Shown: positions 10,566 to 19,412, counted from the first letter of the stretch. The stretch is DNA of 38,693 nt from Lentzea aerocolonigenes (GCF_000955955.1 NZ_JYJG01000244.1:1-38693), one strand, 5' to 3'. Notes: generated by a model not told the origin, from the sequence alone. Numbers and translations are program-made.

Positions 10566-11085
10566 CAATTTCCGGACCTTCATGGCACATGGACCCGATG
10601 GGATCGTGTCCATGTCGATCGGCAGACTCCTGGTGGCCGTCGCGTGTGCGATGGTGCTGACCGCGCCGAGCACGGCGGCCGCCACCTCGGTGCGGCACCA
10701 CCGGCCCGCCGTCATGACGATGGAGTACTCGGTCGGCGACCTGCGCGCGGTGGTCCACTCGCCCCGCACGCTCGTCGGCACCCGGCCGCTGGTGTTCCAG
10801 TTCCACGGCTACGACGAGGTCGCGGAGTCGTTGGCGCGGCAGGGATCCGTCGTCGTGCTGGTGAGCGACCGGACGGCGGTGGACCGGCATCTGGAGCTGT
10901 GGCGGTCGTTGAGCAAGGCGGAAGGGCCTTTGGCGGAGCGGTTCCGGGGGTTCGCGGGCCACTTCACTGTGGCAGAACCGTGACACGGTCCGCACAAGAC
11001 CCGCAAAAGTGCTCGGTTGGATCACCGCATGGCATTCGGCAAAGCCGCGGCCGCCGTCGCGTGTGCGATGGTGCTGACCGCGCCG
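10551..11085 (+). repeat. Tandem duplication, period about 418 bp
   Basis: GTGGCAAAACCGTGACA at 10551, the tetR end, recurs as GTGGCAGAACCGTGACA at 10969, the end of the truncated copy. From each of these points it is 90 and 89 bp respectively to the shared CGCGTGTGCGATGGTGCTGA in the signal peptide region. Both the tetR 3' end plus gap and the 5' part of the hydrolase gene are thus repeated, which marks the unit boundary of a diverged tandem duplication. Confidence 0.7.
10612..10983 (+). pseudogene. Truncated tandem copy of the secreted alpha/beta hydrolase
   Basis: A 123-codon reading frame homologous to the N-terminal half of the next gene. Shared blocks include VAVACAMVLTAP (signal peptide), MEYSVGD, HSPRTLVG-RPLV, ESLARQG and HLELWRSL. 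Relative to the intact copy it has in-frame internal gaps, and it ends in FAGHFTVAEP just before the position of the catalytic GHSRGG, so the nucleophile Ser and the later Asp and His are missing. Its last codons resemble the last codons of the upstream tetR gene (AVAKP), which suggests a duplication junction. It may still make an exported, inactive small protein, since signal peptide and frame are kept; ATG 10612 fits the signal peptide. Confidence 0.75.
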
Positions 11086-12066
11086 ACCACCTCCGCAGCT
11101 CCGGACAACAGCGTCAGAAGGGTCGAGTACTCGCTCGGTGATCGGGCCTTCCAGGTGCCCGGCTTTCACACCGAACCGGGCGGTCCCGTCGCGGACCTCG
11201 AGCTCACCGCGATCGTGCACGCCCCGCGCACGCTCGTCGGCAAGCGGCCGCTCGTGTTGCTGGCGCACGGTTTCTGGAAGCCCTGCCAGGGCGAGCAGTG
11301 GGCTTGGCCGTGTCCGGCCGGGGACGCGTTCCCGAGCTACCGCGGATACGACTACCTGGGGGAGGAGCTGGCGCGGCAGGGTTTCGTGGCCGTGTCGGTG
11401 AGCGTGAACGGCGTCAACGCCGGTGAGATGGGCGAGATCGCGGACGTCGCGCGAGCCGCGGTGATGAGCAAGCACCTGGAGATGTGGCGTGACCTCAACG
11501 ACGGCAAGGGGCCGCTCACTCGCATGCTCAGCGGTTTCAAGAACCACGTGGACCTGACCAACGTCGGCACGCTCGGCCACTCCCGCGGCGGGCGGGGCGC
11601 GGTCTACCAGGCTTCGGACAAGCACATCGCCGCGCTGCCGCGAGGTGTGCGGATCAGGGCTGTTCTTCCGCTGGCCCCTGCCGGCTACTACGCGCCGGAC
11701 CCGGAGGCGCCGGAGAACCTCGACTACCGCATCACGAAGATCCCGTTCGCGGTTGTGGCCGGCGACTGCGACGCCATCGCCGGGCAGGCTGCCGGGTACG
11801 TGACCAACGCCCAGGGCCGCAACCTGGTCCCGATCCACCTGGTGACACCGAAGCGGGCCAACCACAACTTCTTCAACACCGAGTGGTCCTACGACCACGA
11901 CAACCACTGTGCGGACGGCCCGACGCTGACCCAGGAGGAGCAGCGGAAGGTCGCCACCAGCTACATCCCGGCGTTCTTCCGGCAGTACCTCCTGAATCGG
12001 CGAAACCCGATCGTCAGCGAGGGCTACCAGGGCGTCGACGTCGTGACACATCAACCGATCGGCTAA
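11029..12066 (+). CDS. Secreted alpha/beta hydrolase (lipase/esterase-like)
   Basis: A 345-residue exported serine hydrolase. The signal peptide is MAFGKAAAAVACAMVLTAP, cut near residue 24. The oxyanion-side strand is VLLAHGFW at about 78-85, the nucleophile elbow GHSRGG places Ser185, the acid is probably the Asp in VVAGDCDAIAG, and the His is in KRANHNFF. Two Cys (PCQGEQWAWPC) near the lid may pair. ATG 11029 is chosen over an in-frame TTG at 11017 because it starts the signal peptide. It follows its truncated copy with a 45-bp gap. The natural ester or amide substrate is unknown; related proteins in actinomycetes are annotated as lipases or chlorophyllase-like enzymes. Confidence 0.82.
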   Translation: MAFGKAAAAVACAMVLTAPTTSAAPDNSVRRVEYSLGDRAFQVPGFHTEPGGPVADLELTAIVHAPRTLVGKRPLVLLAHGFWKPCQGEQWAWPCPAGDAFPSYRGYDYLGEELARQGFVAVSVSVNGVNAGEMGEIADVARAAVMSKHLEMWRDLNDGKGPLTRMLSGFKNHVDLTNVGTLGHSRGGRGAVYQASDKHIAALPRGVRIRAVLPLAPAGYYAPDPEAPENLDYRITKIPFAVVAGDCDAIAGQAAGYVTNAQGRNLVPIHLVTPKRANHNFFNTEWSYDHDNHCADGPTLTQEEQRKVATSYIPAFFRQYLLNRRNPIVSEGYQGVDVVTHQPIG

Positions 12067-12073
12067 GCCTGAA

Positions 12074-12132
12074 CGCGACTTTAAGTGGTCGCGGCCCCCT
12101 TCCACCACTGCCAAGGTGGTGGTGGAAGGGGG
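12074..12132 (+). promoter_or_regulatory. Two successive hairpins; the second masks a ribosome site
   Basis: Hairpin one: CGCGAC at 12074-12079 pairs with GTCGCG at 12088-12093. Hairpin two: a perfect 14-bp stem, 12095-12108 (CCCCCTTCCACCAC) with 12119-12132 (GTGGTGGAAGGGGG), 10-nt loop. The right arm of hairpin two is the purine-rich ribosome site of the beta-propeller gene, seven bases before its ATG. It could act as a terminator for the hydrolase gene (no T tract follows) or as a translational switch. Confidence 0.65.
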
Positions 12133-12139
12133 AAATTCC

Positions 12140-13687
12140 ATGCTCAAGACAACTGCGCTGCTCACTGCGGCGCTCATAGTCCTGACCGCCGGACCCGCCA
12201 CCGCCCGCAACAACGGCGACTGGGCCGGATGGCAGAAGGACCTCAACGGTTCGAGGCACAACGCGGCCGAGTGGCGCCTCAACCAGAACAACGCGAGCAA
12301 GCTCAAGCTGAAGTGGGCGTTCGCCTACCCGAAGGGCGAGGTCGAGTTCGTCCGCAGCCAGCCGGCCGTTGTCGGCGACACGATCTACTTCGGCAGCCCG
12401 GACGGCAAGTTCTACGCGCGCAACGCCCGTACCGGTGCCGGCAAGTGGGAGTTCGAGCTCCCGAAGGCGAGCAGGGCCACGTACAACTCCGACGGGCCGA
12501 CGGTCGCGGACGGCAAGGTGATCTTCGGGGACAGCGCGGGCAGGTTGTTCGCGCTCGACCAGCGGACCGGGCGGCAGCGCTGGCAGGCGCAGCTGGACAC
12601 CACCGTCGCGGCGATGACCACCAGCTCGCCGATCGTCTACAACGGACTCGTGTACGTCGGGACCTCCAGCAGCGAGAACGTGTTGCCGCGCGACTTCCCG
12701 TGCTGCACGTTCCGCGGGCACATCGACGCCTACGACGTCGACACGGGTGCGTTGGTGTGGCGGCACTACACGGTGCCGGAGCCCGTCGAGGTGGGGACGT
12801 GGCCCAACGGCGTCAAGCGGTTCGAGCCGTCCGGCGCCGGGGTGTGGAGCTCGCCGGTGATCGACCGCAGGACCGGCACGCTCTACGTCGGCACCGGGCA
12901 GAACTACACCGGCAAGGGCGGCGAGTTCGACTCGTTGCTGGCGCTCGACACCCGCACCGGACGGGTCAAGTGGACCAACCAGGTCACCGACGCCGACACG
13001 TGGCGCGGGGCGTGCAACGAGCCGGATCCCGAGGGATATTGCCCGGGGCTCAAGGACAACACCAACCTCGACTACGACATCGGCTCGATGCCGAACCTGT
13101 TCGAGGTGGGTGGCAGGCAGCTCGTCGGTGTGGGGCAGAAGCTGGGCGTCTACCACGTGTTCGACGCGAAGACCGGCCAGGTCGTGTGGCGGCGGCAGCT
13201 GGGTTCGCCGTGGCCCAGCGGCGGTATCGGCGGCATCCAGTGGGGTGCGAGCTACGACGGCAAGCGGCTCTACATCGCCACCTACGCCGCCGATCCGGGC
13301 AAGCTGTTCGCGGTGGATCCCGCCACGGGCAACGTCCTGTGGGAGACGCCGGCACCCGCTGACGGCTGCGACACGGGTGGTGCGGCCGGGCAGCCGGGAT
13401 GCGGGCCCGCACATGGTGTTCCGGTGACCAGCACGCCCGGTGTGGTGTGGCTGGGCGCGCAGGACGGCAAGTTCCGCGCGTACAACGCGAAGACCGGCAA
13501 GATCCTGTGGACCTACGACACCATCCAGGACGTGAAGGGTGTCAACGGGTTGACCGGAAGCGGCGGCAACCTGGCCGGTCCCGGCACGGGTGCGGTGGTG
13601 TCGGACGGCATGGTCTACGTCCAGTCCGGCTACTTCGCGCCGTACACGAACCCGTACGGGCACGTGCTACTCGCGTTCGGCCTCTAG
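12140..13687 (+). CDS. Secreted PQQ-type beta-propeller protein (quinoprotein dehydrogenase-like)
   Basis: A 515-residue exported protein. A signal peptide (MLKTTALLTAALIVLTAGPATA) is followed by repeated propeller blades with the PQQ-type signature ending in W-strands: ARNARTGAGKWEFELP, ALDQRTGRQRWQAQL, AYDVDTGALVWRHY, ALDTRTGRVKWTNQ, VFDAKTGQVVWRRQL, AVDPATGNVLWETP, AYNAKTGKILWTYD. This is the fold of polyvinyl-alcohol dehydrogenase and related PQQ alcohol dehydrogenases. No haem-binding CxxCH is present in the protein. It has several Cys pairs (DFPCCTF, GACNEPDPEGYCPG). Whether it binds PQQ or is a structural propeller cannot be told. Its ribosome site lies in the hairpin upstream; its stop overlaps the 3' end of the regulator gene by 21 bp. 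Confidence 0.85.
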   Translation: MLKTTALLTAALIVLTAGPATARNNGDWAGWQKDLNGSRHNAAEWRLNQNNASKLKLKWAFAYPKGEVEFVRSQPAVVGDTIYFGSPDGKFYARNARTGAGKWEFELPKASRATYNSDGPTVADGKVIFGDSAGRLFALDQRTGRQRWQAQLDTTVAAMTTSSPIVYNGLVYVGTSSSENVLPRDFPCCTFRGHIDAYDVDTGALVWRHYTVPEPVEVGTWPNGVKRFEPSGAGVWSSPVIDRRTGTLYVGTGQNYTGKGGEFDSLLALDTRTGRVKWTNQVTDADTWRGACNEPDPEGYCPGLKDNTNLDYDIGSMPNLFEVGGRQLVGVGQKLGVYHVFDAKTGQVVWRRQLGSPWPSGGIGGIQWGASYDGKRLYIATYAADPGKLFAVDPATGNVLWETPAPADGCDTGGAAGQPGCGPAHGVPVTSTPGVVWLGAQDGKFRAYNAKTGKILWTYDTIQDVKGVNGLTGSGGNLAGPGTGAVVSDGMVYVQSGYFAPYTNPYGHVLLAFGL

Positions 13688-16285
13688 TTTCGCGCGGACG
13701 GAATCAGCAGAAAGTCCTGCGCCGACTCGCAGTTCGAGCGATTTCTGCCAGGCGAGGCGAGCAGACTCGGCGTCACCCGCGGCCGCGTGGGTGTCGCCGA
13801 GCTGTTCGTAGGCCGCGGCTTCGTGCGGGAGGTCGCCGCCGAGCCGGAAGCACGCGGACGACTGGGTGAACGCGTGCACGGCGCGCGGGAAATCACGCAG
13901 CCCGAGGTAGGCGGTGCCGAGGTTGTCCCACGTCTCGCCCTGGCCGAACAGGTGGCCCATCGCCTGCCACATCGGCATGACGCGCTCGGAGTAGGAGACC
14001 GAGGCGGCGTAGTCGCCGATCTTGCCGTAGCCCCACGCCAGTCCGGTCAGGGCGTTGGCCTGCCCGTACTGGTCGCCGCTCTCCTCGAACAACACGAGCC
14101 CGCGCCGCGTGTACTCCATCGCCTCGTGGATCTGGTCGTCGGTGCACAGCATCGCGATGTTCAGCAGCACACCGGCCTGCCCGGCCGCGTCGCCCTCGTA
14201 CACCTCGAACGCCCGCTCCAGCACGGCCCTGGACTCGCCGAGCCGCTTGAGCCTGCCGAGCCCCCGGCCGACGTTGATCAGCGTGCGGCCGATCCCGTCG
14301 GTGTCGCCGAGTTGTTCGACCGCGGCGAGCGCGAGTTGCTGGGACGTCAGCAGATCCTGGTAGCGCGCCTGCCGGTCGAGGACGTCCGCGAGCGACCAGC
14401 CCATCAGCCACGTCTGCTCCGGCGTGCCGAGGGGCAGCGCGGCCATCAACGTCGGGTGCTCCGCCATGAGCCACCTCAACGCCTCCTCGCGCGTGCCCAT
14501 CGGCGGCACGACCACGCCGGGACCCGGTTCGGGGGTGATCGGGCGGCGGCGGGTCGGGGTGAACGCGACACCCGCCTCGACGCCGGTGAGCGCGAGGTGG
14601 TCGAGCAGCCGGTTCAGCGCCTGCTCGCCCTCGTCGTGCTGGGCCAGTTCGGCCGCGTAGTCGCGCAGCAGGTCGTGGCACGTGAACCGGCCCGGCTCCG
14701 ACTTCTCGATCAGGTTCGCCCTGGCCAGTTCCGCCAGCAGCGTCTCGGTCTCCTGCACCGGAAGCCCGGCCAGGGATGCCGCGCCCGCGAGGCTGATGTC
14801 CGAGCCCGGCATCAGCCCGAGCAACCGGAACAGCCGCAACGCCGCCGGGCTGAGTGCCTTGCAGGAGTGGGAGAACACCGACCGCAGGTCCGCGGTGACG
14901 TCATCGTCGTCGGCGAACGCGTCGAGGTCGGCCAGCTCGTCCGCCAGCGCTGCCAGCGGGAACTCCGGCTGCGTCGCCGCCCGTGCACCAGCGACCGCGA
15001 GGGCCAGCGGCAGGCGGGCGCAGCGGCGGACCACGGTGTCGACGGCCTCCGGTTCGGCCTGCGCGCGGTCGTGACCGATGCGCGCGGCCAGCAGCTCGCG
15101 GGCGTCGTCGGGCGGCAGCAGGCCGAGCGACAGCGACCGCGCCCGGTGCGACGGCTTGAGCGCGGTGCGGCTCGTGACCACCACGTGGGTGTCGGGCGTG
15201 CGCGGCAGCAGAGGTTCGATCTGGTCGGCGTCGGTCGCGTTGTCCAGCAGCATCAGGACTTTCTTGCCGGCCAGCGCGTCCCGCAGCAACGCCGACTGCC
15301 CGGCCAGGTCGTGCGGCACCTTCGCGCGCGGCACGTCCAGCGCCGACAGGAACCGCAGCAGCGCGTCACCGGGGCCCAGCGCCGCACCGGACGGCCCGAA
15401 GCCGTGCAGGTTCACGTACAGCTGGCCGTCCGGGAACCGTTCCGCGGCCCGGTGCGCCCAGTGCACGGCGAGCGAGGTCTTGCCGACGCCGCCGGTGCCG
15501 GTGATCACGACGACGCCGTTCGGCGCCTGGTCCAGCTCGGCCAGCTCCACCGCCCTGCCCGTGAACGGTTTGGGCGCGGCGGGCAGCTGCCGCGGCGCCG
15601 AGGCGGTCTGCAGCCGCCGGTGCAGGGTGGTGAGCTGCCGGGACGGTTCCGCGCCCAGCTCGGTCGCCAGCCTGGCCTTGAGCACGTCGAAGTGGGTCAG
15701 CGCGTCGGACGTGCGACCGCTGCCGTGCAACGCCTCGATCAGCTGGGCCGCGACGCGTTCGTCCAGAGGTCGTTGCGCCGCAAGCGTGTGCAGCTCGGGC
15801 ACCACAGCGCTGTGCTCGCCCGCGCCGAGCCGTGCGTCCACGTGGTCGAGCCGGGCCGCGAGCAGTTCGTCCGCGAAACCGGCACGCTGCCGGCGCGCCC
15901 ACGGAGTGTCCAGAGTGGACAGGAGGTCCTCGCCGGCCAGGGCGAGGGCCTCTGCGGTGCGGCCGGTGCGCACGAGGTGGCGGAACAGGTGCAGATCGAT
16001 CTCCAGCGGATCGACCCGCACCACGTACCCGCCCGCCTCGCGCTCGATCAGGCCGGGCAACGTCTGCCGCAACCGGGTCAGCCACGTCTGCGTCATCGCG
16101 CGGGCACGGGCGGGCGGCGCGTCCCCGAGGACGCGTTCGACCAGCTCGTCGGCGCCGACCACCCGGCCGGCGTCGACCAGCAGCACTCCCAGCAGGGCTC
16201 CCAGCCGCGTCGGGCCGAACTCGGTCGTGCGGTCGCCTGCCCGCGCCGAGACCCCGCCGAACACCGTGAACCGCACGTTGATCAC
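13667..16285 (-). CDS. AfsR/SARP family transcriptional regulator (BTAD, NB-ARC, TPR)
   Basis: An 872-residue multidomain regulator. Residues 1-95 form an OmpR-type winged helix (FTVFGGVSARAGDRTTEFGPTRLGALLGVLL), 98-245 the bacterial transcriptional activation domain, 240-530 an NB-ARC ATPase with Walker A GTGGVGKTS near 263-271, Walker B KVLMLLDNA and the RLPLALAVAGA motif, and the C-terminal 300 residues TPR repeats (YGQANALTGLAWGYGKIGDY, GETWDNLGTAYLGLRDF). Such proteins activate secondary-metabolite genes after ATP-dependent sensing; AfsR itself is controlled by Ser/Thr phosphorylation. The gene diverges from a PP2C phosphatase, a suggestive partner. GTG 16285 starts the winged helix; the ribosome site is weak. 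The protein is shorter than AfsR (about 990). Confidence 0.92.
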   Translation of the reverse strand: MINVRFTVFGGVSARAGDRTTEFGPTRLGALLGVLLVDAGRVVGADELVERVLGDAPPARARAMTQTWLTRLRQTLPGLIEREAGGYVVRVDPLEIDLHLFRHLVRTGRTAEALALAGEDLLSTLDTPWARRQRAGFADELLAARLDHVDARLGAGEHSAVVPELHTLAAQRPLDERVAAQLIEALHGSGRTSDALTHFDVLKARLATELGAEPSRQLTTLHRRLQTASAPRQLPAAPKPFTGRAVELAELDQAPNGVVVITGTGGVGKTSLAVHWAHRAAERFPDGQLYVNLHGFGPSGAALGPGDALLRFLSALDVPRAKVPHDLAGQSALLRDALAGKKVLMLLDNATDADQIEPLLPRTPDTHVVVTSRTALKPSHRARSLSLGLLPPDDARELLAARIGHDRAQAEPEAVDTVVRRCARLPLALAVAGARAATQPEFPLAALADELADLDAFADDDDVTADLRSVFSHSCKALSPAALRLFRLLGLMPGSDISLAGAASLAGLPVQETETLLAELARANLIEKSEPGRFTCHDLLRDYAAELAQHDEGEQALNRLLDHLALTGVEAGVAFTPTRRRPITPEPGPGVVVPPMGTREEALRWLMAEHPTLMAALPLGTPEQTWLMGWSLADVLDRQARYQDLLTSQQLALAAVEQLGDTDGIGRTLINVGRGLGRLKRLGESRAVLERAFEVYEGDAAGQAGVLLNIAMLCTDDQIHEAMEYTRRGLVLFEESGDQYGQANALTGLAWGYGKIGDYAASVSYSERVMPMWQAMGHLFGQGETWDNLGTAYLGLRDFPRAVHAFTQSSACFRLGGDLPHEAAAYEQLGDTHAAAGDAESARLAWQKSLELRVGAGLSADSVRAKLEAERE

Positions 16286-16416
16286 CGTATCCGTTCCCGC
16301 GGCCGGTCACACCGCGTGGACCGGTTTCGCCGGGCAGCGAAATTCTAGAGCTTTTCTCAGGGTGCTGACAGCAGACTCCTAGGCACGCGCGGCTTAGTGG
16401 AGTCAGGGAGGTCGCC

Positions 16417-17064
16417 ATGCTGATCGATCGCACCATGCCGCTGGGCACAGCGCTGACAGTCACGTACGCCTCGGAACGCGGCCCGCGCACGCACAACGCC
16501 GACGCCTACGCCACCAACGGCCGCCGCACCTTCGTGGTCGCCGACGGGGTGGGCGACTCGCAGGCCGCCGCCGAGGCTGCTTGGGCCGCCGCTCAAGCCG
16601 CAGCCCTGCTCACCGACCCGGTCGCCGCGATCCTGGCCGCGCACGACGCGCTGCAGGTGCACAGCGGCGACGCCGTGATCGTGGTCGCGGTGGCCCGGCC
16701 GGACGGGGGCTTCGACATCGCGTGGGCAGGAGACGCCCGCGCGTACGCCTCGGCCGGCGACGACCTCGTGCAGCTCACGAGCGACCACACGGTGGCCGAG
16801 TACTTCCGCGAGCGCGGGGTGGTGCCGGAGCCGCGGCTGGAGCACGTCGTGACGAACACGGTCCGGCACGCCACCGCGGAGAACATCGGGCGGGCGGCGA
16901 CACGGGCCGCGCGGCTCGTGCTCGCGTCCGATGGCGTCTACGGGCCGTTGGGGCACGACGGGATCGAGGCGATCATGGCCGGACACGCGTCGGCGGAGCG
17001 GCTCGTGCGCGCGGCTTTGTACGCGGGCGGGACGGACAACGCGACGGCGCTGGTCGTCAGCTGA
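16417..17064 (+). CDS. PP2C-family serine/threonine protein phosphatase
   Basis: A 215-residue cytoplasmic phosphatase that removes phosphate from Ser/Thr of proteins using two metal ions. Visible PP2C motifs are RGPRTHNADAY (motif 1, metal-binding Asp), FVVADGVG (motif 2), IAWAGDARAY, LVLASDGVYGPL and the C-terminal GGTDNATALVV with the metal Asp-Asn pair. GGGAGG stands five bases before ATG. It has no membrane segment or extra domain and is at the short end for bacterial PP2C. The 131-bp gap to the divergent AfsR-like gene holds both promoters; I see no clear operator there. The pair suggests that it acts on the regulator or on its kinase, which is inference. Confidence 0.9.
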   Translation: MLIDRTMPLGTALTVTYASERGPRTHNADAYATNGRRTFVVADGVGDSQAAAEAAWAAAQAAALLTDPVAAILAAHDALQVHSGDAVIVVAVARPDGGFDIAWAGDARAYASAGDDLVQLTSDHTVAEYFRERGVVPEPRLEHVVTNTVRHATAENIGRAATRAARLVLASDGVYGPLGHDGIEAIMAGHASAERLVRAALYAGGTDNATALVVS

Positions 17065-17067
17065 CCG

Positions 17068-17871
17068 TCAGCCTGCCTTCTTCTTGCCCCGCTTGCTCTT
17101 GCTCGCCTCGACGCTGCGCTGCAACGCCTCCATGAGGTCCACGACCCCCGTGGCCTCGGGAGGCTCGGCCTCGACGACGACCTCACGGCCCTTCTGCTTG
17201 GCCTTGATCAGCTTGTTCACGCGCTCGGTGTACGTGTCGCGGTAGTCCTTCGGGTTCCAGTCGTCGGCCATGGACTCGACCAGCGACACGGCCATGTCGA
17301 GCTCCTTGCCGCGCGGCGCCCGGCCCTCTGGCATCTCCAGCACGTCCTTCGGCTCGCGGATCTCGTCCGCGAAGAAGAGCGTGTGCACGGCGAGGATCCC
17401 GTTGTCCTCCTTGAGCGCGGTCAGGTACTGCTTGCCGCGCATGACGAACACCGCGATCCCGGCCCTGTTCGTCTTCTTCATCGCCTGCGCCAGCAACAGG
17501 TACGGGCGGGAGAACTCCGGCTTGGCCGGGCCGAGCCAGTAGGTCTTCTGGAAGAACACCGGGTCGATCTCGTCGAGGTCCACGAACGCCTCGATGTCGA
17601 GCGTCCGGGACCGGCCCGGCGCGATGTCGTCCAGCTCCTCGGGTTCCACGATCACGTACTCGCCGTCGCCGGCCTCGTGGCCCTTCACGATCTTGTCGTA
17701 GGGCACCTCGCGACCGGTGCGCTCGTTGACGCGCTTGTACCGGATGCGGTCGGACGTGCCGCGCTGGAACTGGTTGAAGTGCACCGTGTGGTCCGTGGTG
17801 GCGCTGTACAGCTCCACCGGGATGCTCACCAGCCCGAAACTGACCGACCCGCTCCAGATCGCTCGTGCCAT
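17068..17871 (-). CDS. ku: Ku protein, DNA end-binding factor of non-homologous end joining
   Basis: A 267-residue bacterial Ku. It forms a homodimeric ring on DNA double-strand ends and recruits the ligase LigD. The whole chain shows the family: MARAIWSGSVSFGLVSIPVELYSAT at the N-terminus, then EVPYDKIVKGHE, KTYWLGP, LTALKEDNGILAVHTLFFADEIR and DYRDTYTERVNKLIKAKQKGR, followed by a lysine-rich C-terminal tail (SKSKRGKKKAG) that in mycobacterial and Streptomyces homologues contacts DNA. The length is normal. No ligD is next to it. It is convergent with the PP2C gene with a 3-bp gap and lies close downstream of the SGNH hydrolase gene on the same strand order. Confidence 0.95.
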   Translation of the reverse strand: MARAIWSGSVSFGLVSIPVELYSATTDHTVHFNQFQRGTSDRIRYKRVNERTGREVPYDKIVKGHEAGDGEYVIVEPEELDDIAPGRSRTLDIEAFVDLDEIDPVFFQKTYWLGPAKPEFSRPYLLLAQAMKKTNRAGIAVFVMRGKQYLTALKEDNGILAVHTLFFADEIREPKDVLEMPEGRAPRGKELDMAVSLVESMADDWNPKDYRDTYTERVNKLIKAKQKGREVVVEAEPPEATGVVDLMEALQRSVEASKSKRGKKKAG

Positions 17872-17876
17872 GCGGG

Positions 17877-19412
17877 TCAGGTACCCGCTTTCACCCGCAC
17901 CGAATCACGGGCTTCGTGCAGCCTGCCGTCCACCACGACGCGCGGCAGGTGCGGCCCGCTCGTGGTGTACGTGTGGGTGACCTGCCGGCCGCCCGCGGCA
18001 CTGGTTCCGTCGCCGAAGTACCAGCGGAAGTCGCTGCCCGCAGGTGCCTGCAACGTGACGGTGTCGCCGCTGCGCTCGACGCCGATCGTGGCCTGCGCGG
18101 AGTCGAGCCCGAACCACGCCCGCAGTTGCTGGTTGCGCAGGAAGTTCTCGGCGTACTGCCGCGAGCCGGTGGTGTCGGGATGGGCGACGGCCGCGGTCAG
18201 GCATTGCACCGCCGTGGCGCTGTACCGGGGGCATGCCTGCTGTCGCAACGAGAACTGCTCGTCCTCGTGCGGCAGCTGCCAGACCTTGCGATCCGCCGCG
18301 AACGCCGCGTTGTCCAGCGTGAACAACCCGTCGCCCACCACGGCGAACGGCCCGTCGGCCGAAGCAGCGTTCGCCTCCGCGACGGCCGTCCGGTAGGCCT
18401 CGGCCGACTCGCGGGTGAACTGCTCGAACCGCTGCGGGGCCCGGCCGATGTTCTGCAGGCACAGCTGTTCGTTCCGGGCGGAGAACCCGCGGTCCGTGCA
18501 GAACCAGCGCGGTACGAAGCTCGCCCGGCTGAGCGCGTAGTAGAAGTCGACCACCAGCACCTTCGGCCGGCCAGGCAGGGAATGCGCTTTCTCGATCGCG
18601 TCCCGCATGCCCCGCCCGCCGTAGCCGACCTTGGCGCCACTGAAGTAGGGGACGTCGCGCGCGGGGTTCGTGGGCGCCGCACCGACACCGCCGCACTCGC
18701 GCCGCACCGCCGCCGGGACGTCCTCGGTGCCGGGCGTGATGCCCAGCGGGATGCCGAGCAACGGGTCCATGTCGTTGATGCAGCCGTTGATGATCACCAG
18801 GTCGGTCTTGGCCTGAGCAGCCTCGTCCAGCTGGCAGAACACGTCCGGCAGCTGCGCGGTGACCTCGCCGAGCTCCATCTCGCCGTCACCGTCGGGGTCC
18901 TGGACGTACTCGCCGGGGCAGGCCACGTCCGGGGCGTCGAGCACGGCGCCCGAGATCGAGTAGTCGCGGTGCACGAACCCGCGCCCGGTCGCCTTGCCGA
19001 GCAACGACGCGGTCAGCCGCGGGAACTTCTGGTGCTGGTCGACGCCCTGGTTCCACACCACGGAGTCGCCCACCGACACGACCCGCACGGGGTCGCAGCC
19101 GTCCGGGACCTCGTCGTGCCACACCTTTCCGTACGCACGGCCCGGTTCGCGCGCGTCCACCAGGAACTCGCCGCGGCCGGGCAGCGCGAAGTCCGTGCCG
19201 GTGCCGGTGATCACCGCGCCGTTCTGTCGAATCCGCCATTCGACGTTCTTGTTGGCAGGGTTGAAAAACGTGACTCGTCCCGTTGACGGTTGACCGCACA
19301 CGGCCGTCACGTCGACGTCGAGGATCAGCGGGTAGTCAGGAGAAACTGCTGCTACGGCGGGGGTTGAGCCGGAGATCAGGACCGCGGCAACCACTGCGGG
19401 GAACGCCCTCAT
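17877..19412 (-). CDS. Secreted SGNH/GDSL hydrolase with C-terminal PKD-like domain
   Basis: A 511-residue exported hydrolase. The signal peptide MRAFPAVVAAVLISGSTPAVA is followed by a beta-rich N-domain (to about 100), then the SGNH fold: SVGDSVVW with nucleophile Ser117, a Gly in the ISG segment, NGCIND with the Asn block, and the late HPDTTGSRQYAENF giving the Asp-x-x-His-like end (here H before PD). The C-terminal 75 residues (FRWYFGDGTSAAGGRQVTHTYTTSGPHL) are a PKD-like beta domain with FGDGT. It probably hydrolyses ester bonds of lipids or acetylated glycans outside the cell. Its stop is six bp from the Ku start, so Ku could be read through from it. Confidence 0.82.
   Translation of the reverse strand: MRAFPAVVAAVLISGSTPAVAAVSPDYPLILDVDVTAVCGQPSTGRVTFFNPANKNVEWRIRQNGAVITGTGTDFALPGRGEFLVDAREPGRAYGKVWHDEVPDGCDPVRVVSVGDSVVWNQGVDQHQKFPRLTASLLGKATGRGFVHRDYSISGAVLDAPDVACPGEYVQDPDGDGEMELGEVTAQLPDVFCQLDEAAQAKTDLVIINGCINDMDPLLGIPLGITPGTEDVPAAVRRECGGVGAAPTNPARDVPYFSGAKVGYGGRGMRDAIEKAHSLPGRPKVLVVDFYYALSRASFVPRWFCTDRGFSARNEQLCLQNIGRAPQRFEQFTRESAEAYRTAVAEANAASADGPFAVVGDGLFTLDNAAFAADRKVWQLPHEDEQFSLRQQACPRYSATAVQCLTAAVAHPDTTGSRQYAENFLRNQQLRAWFGLDSAQATIGVERSGDTVTLQAPAGSDFRWYFGDGTSAAGGRQVTHTYTTSGPHLPRVVVDGRLHEARDSVRVKAGT

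Noticed and set aside
13787..16348. Long open frame on the plus strand opposite the AfsR-like gene
   Set aside because: It is the antisense shadow of a gene with clear domains; its composition (Arg, Gln, His rich, no motif) is typical of shadow frames in high-GC DNA.
17068..17871. A full NHEJ cluster with LigD
   Set aside because: Neighbours are a phosphatase and a secreted hydrolase; no ligase or polymerase domain is present nearby.
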